This document shows, piece by piece, positions 8,274 to 17,395 of a DNA stretch of 64,000 nucleotides. How positions within the stretch are numbered: the stretch's first letter is position 1; each line of letters opens with the position of its first letter. The notes under the pieces were generated by a model that was not told the origin of the DNA, made no database searches, and saw only the letters and a program-made list of their open reading frames with translations. The position numbers were made by a program, and so were the translations under genes. This DNA is from Sphingobacterium lactis. Its GTDB lineage: Bacteria; Bacteroidota; Bacteroidia; Sphingobacteriales; Sphingobacteriaceae. The stretch covers positions 2,108,001 through 2,172,000 of the forward strand of contig NZ_CP049246.1 in the NCBI RefSeq assembly GCF_011046555.1, given 5' to 3'.

Positions 8274-9512
8274 ATGAGTACGAATATAAACTTGATAGAC
8301 TCGTTTCAAGAGTTCAAAGACTTCAAGAACATAGACCGTCCGACGGTGATCACTGTATTGGAAGAGGTATTCCGCAGTATGATCCGCAAGCGTTTCGGAA
8401 CAGATGAAAACGTGGACGTAATTGTGAACCCGGACAACGGTGACTTGGAAATCTGGCGTACCAGAGTGGTTATGGAAGATGGATTCTCTGAGGATGACGA
8501 TCTGGAGATCGAATTGGCAGAAGCACATCAATATGACGCTGACCTGGAAGTCGGTGATGATTATATCGAGCAGATTACATTGGAAAGCTTCGGAAGACGT
8601 GCCATTCTTGCGGCTCGTCAGACGTTGGTTTCCAAGATTCTGGAATTGGAGAAAGACGAAGTATTCAAGAAATATAAGGACCGTGAAGGAGAATTGGTTG
8701 TTGGTGAGGTATACCAAATCTGGAAAAAAGAGATCTTGGTTCTGGATGAGGACAACAACGAGTTGATCTTGCCGAAGAACGAGCAAATCCCAGCGGATTA
8801 TTTCAAAAAAGGAGATAGCATCCGTGCGGTTGTACACAAGGTGGATATGATGAACACCAATCCAAAGATTATCATCTCCCGTACTGCCCCTGAGTTCTTG
8901 CAGCGCTTGTTCGAGCTTGAGGTTCCTGAGATCTTCGACGGATTGATCACGATCAAGAAAATCGTTCGCGAACCAGGAGAGCGTGCTAAAGTTGCGGTTG
9001 AATCGTACGATGACCGTATCGATCCGGTTGGTGCTTGTGTGGGTATGAAAGGTTCCCGTATTCACGGTATCGTTCGTGAGCTACGCAATGAGAACATCGA
9101 CGTGATCAACTTTACGACGAATCATTCCTTATATATTACACGTGCATTGAGCCCAGCTCGTATCACGTCCATCAAGATTGATGAAGAAGGCAAAACGGCA
9201 GCTGTTTATTTGAAACCGGATCAGGTTTCATTGGCAATTGGCCGTGGCGGACACAATATTAAATTGGCCGGTAAATTAACAGGCTACGAAATTGACGTTT
9301 ACCGTGAGAACGGTGAAGAAGAGGAGGATGTGGATATCGAAGAATTCGCAGACGAAATCGACAGCTGGATCATTGATGAATTCAAGCGTGTAGGGTTGGA
9401 CACCGCGAAATCCGTATTGGCACTTTCCGAAGAAGAACTGGTGAGACGTACAGATCTAGAAGAGGATACCATCCGCGAGATCTTGCGTATTCTACAGGCG
9501 GAATTTGAATAG
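8274..9512 (+). CDS. nusA: transcription termination/antitermination factor NusA
   Basis: NusA binds RNA polymerase and nascent RNA to modulate pausing, termination and antitermination. The 412 residues contain the N-terminal polymerase-binding domain (about 1-125), an S1 domain (about 130-200; GELVVGEVYQIWKKE) and two KH domains (about 205-345; DPVGACVGMKGSRIH and LAIGRGGHNIKLAGKL). A short helical C-terminus (GLDTAKSVLALSEEELVRR) follows. It lacks the two acidic repeats of the E. coli protein, which is usual outside Proteobacteria. It is the second gene of the operon; in E. coli NusA represses its own operon. Confidence 0.96.
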   Translation: MSTNINLIDSFQEFKDFKNIDRPTVITVLEEVFRSMIRKRFGTDENVDVIVNPDNGDLEIWRTRVVMEDGFSEDDDLEIELAEAHQYDADLEVGDDYIEQITLESFGRRAILAARQTLVSKILELEKDEVFKKYKDREGELVVGEVYQIWKKEILVLDEDNNELILPKNEQIPADYFKKGDSIRAVVHKVDMMNTNPKIIISRTAPEFLQRLFELEVPEIFDGLITIKKIVREPGERAKVAVESYDDRIDPVGACVGMKGSRIHGIVRELRNENIDVINFTTNHSLYITRALSPARITSIKIDEEGKTAAVYLKPDQVSLAIGRGGHNIKLAGKLTGYEIDVYRENGEEEEDVDIEEFADEIDSWIIDEFKRVGLDTAKSVLALSEEELVRRTDLEEDTIREILRILQAEFE

Positions 9513-9526
9513 AAATATTCAAAAAT

Positions 9527-9565
9527 CATGGATTTAACATTTTGTAATAATTTGTTAAATCCATG
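9527..9565 (+). promoter_or_regulatory. 13-base-pair inverted repeat in the nusA-infB spacer
   Basis: CATGGATTTAACA (9527-9539) and TGTTAAATCCATG (9553-9565) pair perfectly around a 13-base loop. No U-run follows directly, so this is not a classical terminator. The right arm overlaps the TTTG (9551-9554) of a possible internal promoter. It could be a protein site or an RNA processing or stability hairpin. Confidence 0.7.
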
Positions 9566-9583
9566 TAAAAAAACATATTTTTG
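9551..9583 (+). promoter_or_regulatory. candidate internal promoter for infB
   Basis: TTTG (9551-9554), 21 bases, then TATTTTTG (9576-9583) resembles the Bacteroidota promoter. The infB ATG is 31 bases downstream. It would allow infB expression independent of the rimP promoter. Confidence 0.55.
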
Positions 9584-9614
9584 TAATACGAAATTTATAT
9601 TTAGAAGATAGTAG

Positions 9615-12600
9615 ATGACAGAAGGTAAAAGTATAAACTTGCTTAAAGCTGCAAAAGAGCTCAACATTGGTATTGGTACCGCAGTGGAGTATTTGGTAAA
9701 GAAAGGGTTTGATGTAGACTCTAAGCCAAGTACGAAACTGAGTCCAGATATGTATGGGGTTCTTTTGAAGGAATTTCAGGGTGACAAGATTGTTAAGGAC
9801 GAAGCTAAACAAATAGTTATTGGCAAGATTCGCCGTGAAGAGAATCCAGCTGGCGGCAACACAAGCTCAAGCCCTGAGTCTACTGAGGAGAAGGATAGCC
9901 CGGCCGAGGTTAAGGAAATCTTGATCAAGAATGCGGCTATCGATGCTGACAAAGCGGAGGAGCCGAAAAAAGAAGAGGCTTCATCTCCATTGAAAGTGGT
10001 GGGCAAGATCGATCTGGATAGCTTAAAGCGCGGTAAGCAAGCGGCTAAGCCAGAGGCGAAAGAAGAGGAGAAGAAGGCTCCCGAACCGAAGAAAGAGGAA
10101 CCTGTGAAGGAAGAGCCGAAGAAGGAAGAACCTGCGCCGGTGAAAGAAGAAAAACCAGCTGCAGAAGTGAAGCCTGAACCGAAGAAGGAAGAACCGAAAC
10201 CTGTAGAGGCGCCGAAACCGGTAGCTGAACAGCCGAAGGTGGAGAAACCTGCAAAAACAGAAGCAAAGCCTCAGGAAGAGGTTAAGAAAAATATCGAAGT
10301 GGAAAAACCTGTCGTTAAAGCGCAGCCTCAGGATGAGGTTATCCGTGCGCGTTCAGAAACGTTAAGCGGACCGAAGGTGGTTGGTAAGATCCAATTGCCT
10401 GTGGCGAAGCCTCATAAACCTGTTGCATCCTCATCTTCAAATGCAGGGAACCAGCATGACAACAAACGTAAGCGCAAGCGTACGAATAAACCGAATACCC
10501 CAACGGGTACAGGTGGTCAGGGCAACAACCAAGGTGGTCAAGGCGGTCAAAATCAGAATAGACAAGATGGCAACCGTCCGCAACACCCTGGTGCGAACAA
10601 CAACAGACCTAATCGTGGAAACCACCCGAACAATGACCGTCAAGGGAACAGAGGTGGTGGCCGTAACGACCATAGAAACAAACGGAATGACACACCGAAG
10701 GAGGAGCCTACAGAGAAGGAAATCCAAGATCAAATCAAAGCAACATTAGCGCGCTTGAGCGGTGCCGGTAAATCCGGTAAGTTCGCGCAACGTGCGAAAC
10801 TGCGCCGTCAGAAGCGGGACGATATAGCGATGTCCGCAGAAGAGGCAGCAATGGAGCAAGAGGCGATGTCCAAAGTGTTACGCGTTACGGAATTCGTAAC
10901 AGCGAACGAATTAGCGAACTTAATGGATGTTCCGGTAACTCAGGTTATTGCAACATGTATGAGTCTCGGTATGTTCGTGTCCATCAACCAACGTCTTGAC
11001 GCCGAAACATTGGCGATCGTAGCGGATGAGTTTGGATACCAGATTGAATTTATCAAACCTGAGGACGAGGAAGTTGCCGAACTGGAGGAAGCGGATAATG
11101 AAGCTGACTTGGTTCCTAGAGCACCAATCGTTACGGTAATGGGTCACGTTGACCACGGTAAGACATCCTTACTGGATTATATCCGTAAAGCCAATGTAAC
11201 CAAGGGTGAGGCCGGTGGTATCACGCAGCACATTGGTGCCTACGCGGTAACATTGGACGGTGGTAAGAAAATTACCTTCTTGGATACACCGGGTCACGAA
11301 GCCTTTACGGCGATGCGTGCTCGTGGTGCGCAAGTAACGGATATCGTTATCATCGTGATTGCAGCGGATGACGCGGTGATGCCGCAGACAAAAGAGGCGA
11401 TCAACCACGCGATGGCAGCAGGTGTACCGATCGTATTCGCTTTCACGAAAGTGGATAAACCGGGATCCAATGCGGACCGTATCCGTGAACAACTTTCGGC
11501 CATGAACATTTTGGTGGAAGATTGGGGCGGTAAATACCAAGCGCAAGAGATCTCCGCGAAGACAGGTGAGAATGTTGATCTATTGTTAGAGAAAGTATTA
11601 TTGGAGGCTGAATTATTGGAATTGCACGCGGATCCGAAGAAACGCGCTGTAGGTTCCGTAATCGAGGCTGCCTTAGATAAAGGTCGCGGTATCGTGACGA
11701 CAGTGCTTGTACAAGGTGGTACATTGCGCGTTGGTGATCCGATCTTGGCGGGTTCTTACTCTGGTAAGGTGAAAGCCTTAACCAATGAGCGTGGCGAACG
11801 CGTGAAAGAAGCAGGACCATCCATGCCGGTACAGATCTTGGGTATGGCGGGTGCACCGACTGCAGGTGATAAACTTTACGTTCTGGAAAGTGAATCCGAA
11901 GCACGTCAGGTGGCGAATAAACGCCTTCAATTGCAACGTGAGCAAGGTATGCGTGCAACCAAGCACATTACCTTGGATGAAATTGGTAGACGTTTGGCTA
12001 TCGGTAACTTTAAGGAACTTAATATCATCGTTAAGGGTGATGTGGATGGTTCTATCGAAGCACTTTCCGATTCCCTATTGAAACTGTCTACGGATGAGAT
12101 CCAAGTGAACATCATTCACAAATCCGTGGGTGCGATCTCCGAGTCCGACGTCTTGTTGGCATCGGCATCCGACGCGATCATCATCGGTTTCCAGGTTCGT
12201 CCTACGCAGAATGCGCGTAAGCTTGCGGAAAACGAACAGATCGATATCCGTCTATACTCCATCATCTACGATGCGATCGAAGAGATCAAATCCTGCGATG
12301 GAAGGTATGTTGGCGCCGAAATTGGAAGAGAAGATCGTTGCGGAAGTGGAAGTACGCGAAGTGTTCAAAATTTCCAAAGTGGGTACCATTGCCGGTTGTA
12401 TGGTGTTGGATGGTAAGATCAACAGAAACAACGAAATCCGTATCATTCGCGATGGCGTCGTAATCCATACGGGTAAATTGGCTTCCTTGAAACGTTTCAA
12501 AGATGACGTGAAAGAGGTTGCACAAGGTTACGAATGTGGTTTGAGCATCGAGCGTTTCAATGACCTACAGGAGAAAGATATCGTGGAGGCATTTGAGCAA

Positions 12601-12624
12601 GTAGAAGTAAAACGTAAGTTGTAA
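9615..12624 (+). CDS. infB: translation initiation factor IF-2, reading frame broken by a one-base insertion
   Basis: IF-2 is the GTPase that delivers fMet-tRNA to the 30S subunit. An N-terminal helical domain is followed by a long Lys/Glu/Pro-rich linker (about 60-260), a Gly/Asn/Gln/Arg-rich basic stretch (about 285-370), and the G domain from about residue 505 ([36 protein letters not shown]). Domains II and III follow. The frame runs from 9615 to a stop at 12416, but homology shifts at about 12291-12297. There TCC-TGC-GAT should read TCC-GCG-ATG, and the +1 frame carries domain IV (MLAPKLEEK to KRKL) to 12624. Removing one base gives a normal protein of about 1002 residues. IF-2 is essential, so a sequencing error is the simplest explanation. 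Confidence 0.93.
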
Positions 12625-12647
12625 TCACAACTGCGTCAAGCATAATG

Positions 12648-12677
12648 AGGTCCGACCCTGTGGTCGGACCTTTTTTT
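12648..12677 (+). terminator. Rho-independent terminator of the rimP-nusA-infB operon
   Basis: A 10-base stem AGGTCCGACC (12648-12657) pairs with GGTCGGACCT (12662-12671) around a 4-base loop. Together with the last stem base it leads into seven T, 24 bases after the corrected infB stop. Confidence 0.93.
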
Positions 12678-12745
12678 GTGCCGTTATAATGGCCTATCGA
12701 CGGTTTCTATTTGATTAATCTGCATAATGCGCTTATCTTTGGCAT

Positions 12746-13789
12746 ATGTTTACATTTCGGATTTCAGCCATTGTTCGGCAACCCAATAACAATATTTCCA
12801 TTCGTTTCGAAGATGTGTCCGGAAACTTTCCGGCTTATAAAGCAGGTCAGTTTCTGACGCTGTCCTTTGAATTTGGAGATCGCGAGGTTCGCCGGTCCTA
12901 CTCCTTTTCCAGTTCGCCCCTTGTGGATGAACCCTATGAGGTAACCGTGAAACGGGTAGACAATGGGGAAATTTCGCGATTGCTTCACCACCGGACGAAG
13001 GAAGGCGATGAAATCCAGGTGATGGAGCCGCAAGGGCTATTTACCTATGAACCATCTGCGGAAAATCACAAGACGATTTTCCTCTTCGGCGCAGGCGTCG
13101 GCATTACACCGCTGTATTCTATCCTGAAGACCGCATTGGTGGGCGAGGAGCATACTAAGGTCGTGTTGGTGTATAGCAACAGCTCGCGCGAACAGACTGT
13201 ATTCTATGAGGAGCTTCTGGCTTGGCAGGAACAATATCCGGATCGGTTGCATATCGAATGGATCTGGTCCAACTCCAAGTATCTGCTAAAGGCTCGCCTT
13301 AACCGGGAATACATTATTTCACTGGTAAATGAACACCTAAACGGTTCGATGGACGGTGTATTCTATATGTGTGGTCCACTGTTCTATATGGACCTCGTGC
13401 GTTTCACCTTATTGGGCATGGGCTTCCCTGAAGCTGATATCAAGCGCGAAACCTTCCATTTTCCAGAGGAGGAAGAGGATGATGATGAAAAGGAAGAAGA
13501 ACCGGTGGATACGACAAGTTATGATATTGTTTTGAAATTCCAGGGCAATGCTTATCCCATGACAATTCCCTACAACAAGACCATCTTGGATGTAGGTCTG
13601 GAGCATAAATTGAAGTTACCCTATTCGTGCAAATCGGGGATGTGCAGTACTTGTATCTCCCAAGTTACGCAGGGAGCCGTTCGAATGGATTACAATGAGG
13701 TATTGACCGATCGTGAAGTCGATAACGGACGCTGTTTGATCTGTACTTCGCATCCCTTAGAAGATGGTACGACCATTGAAGTGATGTAA
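12746..13789 (+). CDS. ferredoxin-NAD(P)H reductase-type flavoprotein with C-terminal 2Fe-2S domain
   Basis: The 347-residue protein has the domain order of PaaE/HmpX-like reductases, which pass electrons from NAD(P)H through FAD to a 2Fe-2S cluster. The FAD-binding barrel (about 5-100) has RRSYSFSSSP. The NAD-binding domain (about 105-235) has FLFGAGVGITPLYSILK and YMCGPLFYM. An acidic linker (EEEEDDDEKEEE) leads to a plant-type ferredoxin domain (about 260-347) with CKSGMCSTC (Cys-x4-Cys-x2-Cys) and a distal Cys in GRCLICTSHP. No paa genes are nearby, so its partner is unknown. It is a single-gene unit bounded by terminators. Confidence 0.88.
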   Translation: MFTFRISAIVRQPNNNISIRFEDVSGNFPAYKAGQFLTLSFEFGDREVRRSYSFSSSPLVDEPYEVTVKRVDNGEISRLLHHRTKEGDEIQVMEPQGLFTYEPSAENHKTIFLFGAGVGITPLYSILKTALVGEEHTKVVLVYSNSSREQTVFYEELLAWQEQYPDRLHIEWIWSNSKYLLKARLNREYIISLVNEHLNGSMDGVFYMCGPLFYMDLVRFTLLGMGFPEADIKRETFHFPEEEEDDDEKEEEPVDTTSYDIVLKFQGNAYPMTIPYNKTILDVGLEHKLKLPYSCKSGMCSTCISQVTQGAVRMDYNEVLTDREVDNGRCLICTSHPLEDGTTIEVM

Positions 13790-13810
13790 TTCAGGCCTAT
13801 CTATAAAATA

Positions 13811-13850
13811 AAAGGAGAGATACCACCAAGTATCTCTCCTTTTATTTTTG
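13811..13850. terminator. terminator between convergent reductase and DUF72 genes
   Basis: The 13-base stem AAAGGAGAGATAC (13811-13823) pairs with GTATCTCTCCTTT (13830-13842) around CACCAA and is followed by a T-rich run. A-tracts on the left side let it work for the minus-strand gene as well. Confidence 0.88.
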
Positions 13851-13868
13851 TCGTGTTTTTGCAACCTG

Positions 13869-14735
13869 CTATTTGTGGGCGATGGGGAGGTTTGTTCCCA
13901 ATTCCCGATTTAGGGCAGTATTGAAATCGGTCGATAAAAAGGCTGTTTCAGCATCGATCCGTTGATGGATAAAGAAATAAACCTGCTGCAGGCCGGCAGC
14001 TTTCAATTCCTTGATGCGGCTCACCCACGCCTGTAGCCGTAGCTGATCGATCAGCGGCGTACTGGAAACAAAACGAACGAACAGCACTGGGCTTGTTAGC
14101 TGAAAAGTCAGCGTATCCCGACGGCCGGGGGTGTCGATCTGCGTGTTGGTGATGTGGTTGCTGCGCAATATATCCAGGTATTCTCCGTAAACTGCCGGAT
14201 CATTGTACCATTCCGCATGTCTGACTTCAAAGGCGAGGGGATAACCCTTAGGGAACTTCTGCATAAAAGATTCCACTCGTTCCATCACCTTTGGTCTGAA
14301 GTTCTCGGGCATCTGCAGGAAAGCCATGCCCAGTTTTTCCTCGAAAAGAACCGTAGCATCAACAAAAGCTTCCACCTTTTCATCTGTATTGTTGAGTCTG
14401 GAATAGTGGCTGATGCTGTTGGTGAACTTCGGGCAGAACCGAAAATCTTCGGTGGTACGTTCCTTCCAGGTCAGGATCTGTTCCTTGCTGGGACTTCTGT
14501 AGAAGGTGCCGTTGAACTCCACGGCATTGAACTGTTCCGAATAATACCGCAATTCATCCTTGGTACCCCGCGGATAAAATCCCTTTAGATCGGCCTTTGA
14601 CCACTTTGGATATCCCACAAAAACTTCGAAACCATCGGCCTCTTTAAATTTCTGGAGGTATTTCAAGGTCTCCTGAGGAATATCCACAAAGGAAAAGTCA
14701 ATTTCGCTGGCATCCGCCACCTGTCCAAATTTCAT
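13869..14735 (-). CDS. DUF72 family protein
   Basis: DUF72 proteins are TIM-barrel proteins of unknown activity (E. coli YecE type). The 288 residues show the family hallmarks: VGYPKWSKADLKGFYP, FNAVEFNGTFYRSPS, the WKERTTEDFRFCPKF-type strand, an EVRHAEW motif at about residue 170 and YFFIHQ near the C-terminus. The ATG at 14735 gives an unusual N-terminal stretch of about 35 residues before the first barrel strand, as in many Bacteroidota members. It lies 48 bases after the GH43 gene on the same strand and may be co-transcribed. Confidence 0.88.
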   Translation of the reverse strand: MKFGQVADASEIDFSFVDIPQETLKYLQKFKEADGFEVFVGYPKWSKADLKGFYPRGTKDELRYYSEQFNAVEFNGTFYRSPSKEQILTWKERTTEDFRFCPKFTNSISHYSRLNNTDEKVEAFVDATVLFEEKLGMAFLQMPENFRPKVMERVESFMQKFPKGYPLAFEVRHAEWYNDPAVYGEYLDILRSNHITNTQIDTPGRRDTLTFQLTSPVLFVRFVSSTPLIDQLRLQAWVSRIKELKAAGLQQVYFFIHQRIDAETAFLSTDFNTALNRELGTNLPIAHK

Positions 14736-14783
14736 GTGCTTTTGCTATTCGTTTTGCAATCCGTGTTCGATTGGCAAAGGTGG

Positions 14784-15743
14784 CTATTTTAGTTCATGTT
14801 TTACCCCTTCAAAAGTCATTTTTACAGGTTTTATCAATCCATTTTCATCAAAATGCATTTCGTCGATACAGGTTTCGCGCTCAAACGACGCTTTTTTACC
14901 TAACGGACGACGGTGATAGACAATGTAATATTTGTCTTCATTGGGCACCTTGATGACGGAATTATGGCCGGCACCCGTTGCGATTTCGGGGTCCTGCTCC
15001 AGGATGGTGCCTATCCGTTTGAAAGGTCCGAATGGCGAATCTGAAATGGCATAGGCCACCTTGTAGTTGGGCAAGCCCCAGCCACCTTCCGACCACATGA
15101 AATAATACTTATTATCCTTAATGAACATAAATGGTCCTTCCACATATCCTTCTGGGGTAATTTCCTTATGTATGGTGCCGTCGGCAAAAGGAACAATGCT
15201 CTTGAAGTCATCGCTTAACTTGACTACATTGCAATGTTGCCACCCGCCATAGAATAAGTAGTGTTGGCCATCTTTATCCTTGAATACAAATTGATCGATC
15301 GGTTGAGCGCCATTGACAATCTCGTTGATCAGTGGCTTGCCGATCAGGTCTTTATAGGGGCCTTCCGGACGATCCGCAACGGCCACGCCGATGCCGCCGA
15401 TTTCGCCCTCGTGGACATCATTTGCGCCAAAGAAGAAATAATATTTTCCATCCTTCTCGATCACGCTCGGTGCCCACATAGCCTTATGTGCCCACTTGAT
15501 CTCGGTATTGTCCAAAATCCGGGGGTGCTTTTTCCATGTGACAAGATCTTTGGAAGAATAGGCGTCAAAAAAGATCTGCTGTTCATAGGGGGCAGAATAG
15601 GTGGGGTAGACCCAATATTCGTTGTTGTAAACTATGCCTTCCGGATCGGCATACCAGCCGGGGAAAATGGGGTTCTGTTGTGCTTGGGAGATACCAGTGA
15701 TGGCCAATGCGGCCCAGGTTAAAATAGGGTTCTTTGCTTTCAT
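14784..15743 (-). CDS. glycoside hydrolase family 43 protein, secreted
   Basis: GH43 enzymes cleave arabinose- or xylose-containing glycans with a five-bladed propeller. The 319-residue protein starts with a signal peptide (about 1-21, ending ISQAQQ). Family residues are visible: the base Asp in WYADPEG (about 32), the pKa-modulating Asp in GAQPIDQFVF (about 150) and the acid Glu in EGYVEGPFMF (about 202). WAPSVIEKDGKYYFFF and TGAGHNSV are further family strands. Length is normal for a single-domain enzyme. No SusC/SusD pair is nearby, so the substrate cannot be read from context. Confidence 0.9.
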   Translation of the reverse strand: MKAKNPILTWAALAITGISQAQQNPIFPGWYADPEGIVYNNEYWVYPTYSAPYEQQIFFDAYSSKDLVTWKKHPRILDNTEIKWAHKAMWAPSVIEKDGKYYFFFGANDVHEGEIGGIGVAVADRPEGPYKDLIGKPLINEIVNGAQPIDQFVFKDKDGQHYLFYGGWQHCNVVKLSDDFKSIVPFADGTIHKEITPEGYVEGPFMFIKDNKYYFMWSEGGWGLPNYKVAYAISDSPFGPFKRIGTILEQDPEIATGAGHNSVIKVPNEDKYYIVYHRRPLGKKASFERETCIDEMHFDENGLIKPVKMTFEGVKHELK

Positions 15744-15879
15744 TCGGGTTTAAGTTTCCTGAAAATAAGAAAATTGACCTACATTATGAAATCCGTGAAC
15801 CCCAATCGGACAGAAAACAAATAGGCTACACTCGGTAAAGCATAGCCCATGGCATAAAATTATATGTAAAAAATGGTCT

Positions 15880-16317
15880 TTATTTTTCTGGATAGGTGGC
15901 TACGATGTTTCTGATCTTCCAACCTTCATTCGTGTTGCAAAGCGTCACATATTCGTATTTACTGAATTTCTCGAATTTACTCTCTACGCGGACAATGCTG
16001 CAATCGTTGTTCTTTTCCACGAAGGTGTACGAAGTGGTAACATCCAGCTTCAAACCTTTTGTTCCTTTCAGGTGCTTGATGTAGGTGCTGCGTGTCACCT
16101 GATCTTTATTGGAATTGTTCGGTGAAGAGAATTTGAAATCTTCAGTAAATAAGTACTTCAACAAACTTGTTTCCCCATTCGTGGTCGCATCGATGTAATG
16201 ATCGATAATGGATTCAGCTTTCAGGAATTTGATCGGTTCAGCCTTTGTATTGGCTAGGATCATTGAACTTAAGAAAGTTAGTACCGCGGTGCTGATTAAA
16301 GTGATTAGCGTTTTCAT
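15880..16317 (-). CDS. secreted NTF2-like (lumazine-binding-like) protein
   Basis: The ATG at 16317 gives a signal peptide (MKTLITLISTAVLTFLSSM) followed by an NTF2-type fold of about 120 residues. SIIDHYIDATTNGETSLLKYLFTEDFKF and GWKIRNIVATYP are typical of the Bacteroidota putative lumazine-binding/SnoaL-like group. A longer reading frame to 16365 exists, but the signal peptide favours the downstream ATG. Function is unknown. It diverges from the PAP2 gene across a region of repeated TCGGTGAA boxes. Confidence 0.75.
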   Translation of the reverse strand: MKTLITLISTAVLTFLSSMILANTKAEPIKFLKAESIIDHYIDATTNGETSLLKYLFTEDFKFSSPNNSNKDQVTRSTYIKHLKGTKGLKLDVTTSYTFVEKNNDCSIVRVESKFEKFSKYEYVTLCNTNEGWKIRNIVATYPEK

Positions 16318-16421
16318 GACTTTTATTTTTTTAGTGTTTATGTTATATGTAATTGTTTGATTCAAAGGTATATCGAAAAGTAAAGCGCGTCCATACGGTT
16401 TAGGCGGGACAATCTGAAAAC

Positions 16422-16508
16422 TCGGTGAAAACGGAATATCTTTCGGTGAATTTTATTCGGGTTTGTTGTTTCTCGGTGAATGAGATAATTTTTTTGCGTG
16501 TCGGTGTA
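16422..16508. repeat. four TCGGTGAA-type direct repeats in a divergent intergenic region
   Basis: TCGGTGAA occurs at 16422-16429, 16443-16450 and 16473-16480, with a near copy TCGGTGTA at 16501-16508. The intervals are 21, 30 and 28 bases. All lie between the NTF2-like gene (minus) and the PAP2 gene (plus). Direct repeats about two helical turns apart are typical of activator sites such as those of LytTR or AraC regulators; which regulator binds is unknown. Confidence 0.6.
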
Positions 16509-16549
16509 CTTTTTTGATCAAATTGGCGTCTATATCCAAATTGGTTACT

Positions 16550-17326
16550 ATGCGATGGATATTAATTTTACTCCTCTGTCCTTTATTGGGTATGGGACAA
16601 ACTGGGCCTTATAATCATGCGGACAGTTCCGCAATGGATGCGGCAAATACCTTCAAATGGAAGAAATTGATCATTCCCAGCGTTTTTGTAGGTTATGGTG
16701 CTGCCAGTTTATTTTCGGAGGAGCTGATCGAATTGAATACATCGACGCGATACGAGACGCGGGAGCATATTAAACCGGGAGCAACCATTGACAATTACAT
16801 GCAATACGCACCTGCCGCTGCTGTATATGGGTTGAATGCATTTGGCATAAAAGGAAAACATGATCTTCGCGACCGTACGATTATTTATGGGAGCTCCCAG
16901 CTTATCCTCTCTGCCTTTATTATACCCATGAAAAAATTGGGGCTGGAGGTGCGTCCAGACGGGTCCAACAGGGCATCATTTCCTTCCGGACATACCGCTA
17001 CGGCATTTTCTGCCGCGCAGTTTATGTTTCATGAATATAAGGATTCGAATCCGTGGATTGCTTTTGCAGGTTATCCGGTTGCGGCCGCAACGGGAACCTA
17101 TCGGATATTCAACGATCGGCATTGGGTAGGTGATGTTGTTGCCGGGGCGGGGATCGGTATGCTCTCAACGGAAATGGCCTATTGGTTATTCCCATATACC
17201 TCAAAGCTATTTCATCGGCAAAATCATTGCGATTATCATGGTCATTATGGCCATCATGCCTCTCTGCTTGTGACCCCAACCTATCAGCAGCACGGTATTG
17301 GAATCGCCATGCTCTCGGAATTTTAG
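16550..17326 (+). CDS. PAP2-family membrane-associated phosphatase (paralogue 1)
   Basis: PAP2 enzymes dephosphorylate lipid phosphates or pyrophosphates at the outer face of the membrane. The ATG at 16550 (MRWILILLLCPLLGMGQ) gives a signal peptide. The three phosphatase motifs are intact: KKLGLEVRP (KxxxxxxRP), SFPSGHTATA (PSGH) and RIFNDRHWVGDVVAGAG (RxxxxxHxxxD). The tail is His-rich (CDYHGHYGHHAS), which could bind metal. A start 12 codons upstream would need TTG. It resembles the gene at 33419 in length and layout. Substrates might include undecaprenyl pyrophosphate or lipid A phosphates; this is inferred. Confidence 0.88.
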   Translation: MRWILILLLCPLLGMGQTGPYNHADSSAMDAANTFKWKKLIIPSVFVGYGAASLFSEELIELNTSTRYETREHIKPGATIDNYMQYAPAAAVYGLNAFGIKGKHDLRDRTIIYGSSQLILSAFIIPMKKLGLEVRPDGSNRASFPSGHTATAFSAAQFMFHEYKDSNPWIAFAGYPVAAATGTYRIFNDRHWVGDVVAGAGIGMLSTEMAYWLFPYTSKLFHRQNHCDYHGHYGHHASLLVTPTYQQHGIGIAMLSEF

Positions 17327-17338
17327 CGCATAAATGAA

Positions 17339-17364
17339 CATAGCTGCCCGGGAGGGCAGCTATG
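17339..17364. terminator. hairpin between convergent PAP2 and dioxygenase genes
   Basis: CATAGCTGCCC (17339-17349) pairs perfectly with GGGCAGCTATG (17354-17364) around GGGA. There is no long T-run, but its position 12 bases after the PAP2 stop and before the convergent stop suggests a shared termination or 3'-end hairpin. Confidence 0.6.
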
Positions 17365-17395
17365 CTACGTGTTAATTATAATAGTAAGTGTGAAA

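Noticed and set aside
10060..10720. Repeated Lys/Glu/Pro and Gly/Asn/Gln/Arg stretches that might be a repeat element
   Set aside because: They are the low-complexity linker of IF-2, in frame and typical of the protein in Bacteroidota.
12130..12624. A separate ORF after infB that looks like a small gene
   Set aside because: Its sequence is the C-terminal domain of IF-2 in the +1 frame. It is the continuation of infB, not an independent gene.
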